DNA from: Pseudomonadota bacterium
GTDB taxonomy: Bacteria; Pseudomonadota; Alphaproteobacteria; Azospirillales; Azospirillaceae
Assembly (NCBI GenBank): GCA_023412175.1
Contig: JAEYOB010000567.1
Location: 1-5,124, forward strand
Reading direction: 5' to 3'
DNA length: 5,124 bases
Numbering within the stretch: position 1 is the stretch's first letter; each line of letters opens with the position of its first letter. The position numbers were made by a program, and so were the translations under genes. Positions 5,053 through 5,124 of the stretch are shown piece after piece. The notes under the pieces are model-generated. The model was not told the origin of the DNA. It saw nothing but the letters and a program-made list of their open reading frames with translations, and searched no databases.

Positions 5053-5124
5053 CTACCCCTCGGCCTGCCGGATCAGGTCGGCCAGCAGCCGCTCGCCCTC
5101 GGGCCAGGGGCCGTGGCCGGAGGC
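5053..5124 (-). CDS. C-terminal end of an unidentified protein (cut by window edge)
   Basis: Reading the minus strand from the right edge, one frame runs 23 codons to a TAG at 5055-5053 and gives ASGHGPWPEGERLLADLIRQ followed by AEG. This has ordinary protein composition with a plausible C-terminal amphipathic helix (GERLLADLIRQAE) and GC-rich third positions. It would converge on the PRC-barrel gene with only 4 bp between stops. I do not recognise the family from so short a piece. Confidence 0.5.
   Translation of the reverse strand, partial: ASGHGPWPEGERLLADLIRQAEG

Noticed and set aside
1..5124. Mobile elements, CRISPR arrays, tRNA or rRNA genes
   Set aside because: No transposase, spaced-repeat array beyond the short 10-bp-period boxes, tRNA cloverleaf or rRNA motif was recognised on either strand.

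Overview
The window looks like chromosomal DNA from a GC-rich alphaproteobacterium, most likely a Rhodospirillales or Azospirillum-like organism. This rests on the GC-rich third codon positions, the gene order chorismate mutase - hisC - prephenate dehydrogenase divergent from metX-metW, and a GGGGAGAGGG-type intergenic palindrome. The taxon is inferred from general familiarity, not from a search.

Left half, minus strand, read right to left: an AroQ-type chorismate mutase with a C-terminal extension resembling a shortened prephenate dehydratase plus an ACT domain (2498-1626); HisC-family aminotransferase (1598-507), 27 bp downstream; a 373-bp gap (506-134); then the first 44 codons of a tyrA/tyrC-type prephenate dehydrogenase (133-1, cut by the window edge). 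Together these supply chorismate to prephenate, an aromatic or histidinol-phosphate transaminase, and the oxidative step toward tyrosine. The gap is not empty. It holds an 11-bp-arm palindrome of a dispersed-repeat type, a relatively AT-rich stretch with promoter-like hexamers, three ATGAAAC repeats spaced exactly 10 bp apart, and several overlapping inverted repeats in the presumed tyrA leader.

Right half, plus strand: a divergent promoter region (2499-2619), then metX (2620-3825) and metW (3836-4513), a tight two-gene methionine unit in which homoserine is acylated and MetW acts as the MetX-associated partner. After a 61-bp spacer comes a small exported PRC-barrel protein (4575-5048) with a strong ribosome binding site. 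Convergent to it, with only 4 bp between the stop codons, lies the C-terminal end of an unidentified minus-strand gene (5053-5124).

Most of the window is ordinary amino-acid biosynthesis. I do not see a clear new system. The points most worth a second look are the helically phased repeats ahead of tyrA and the degenerate P-protein-like tail on the chorismate mutase.
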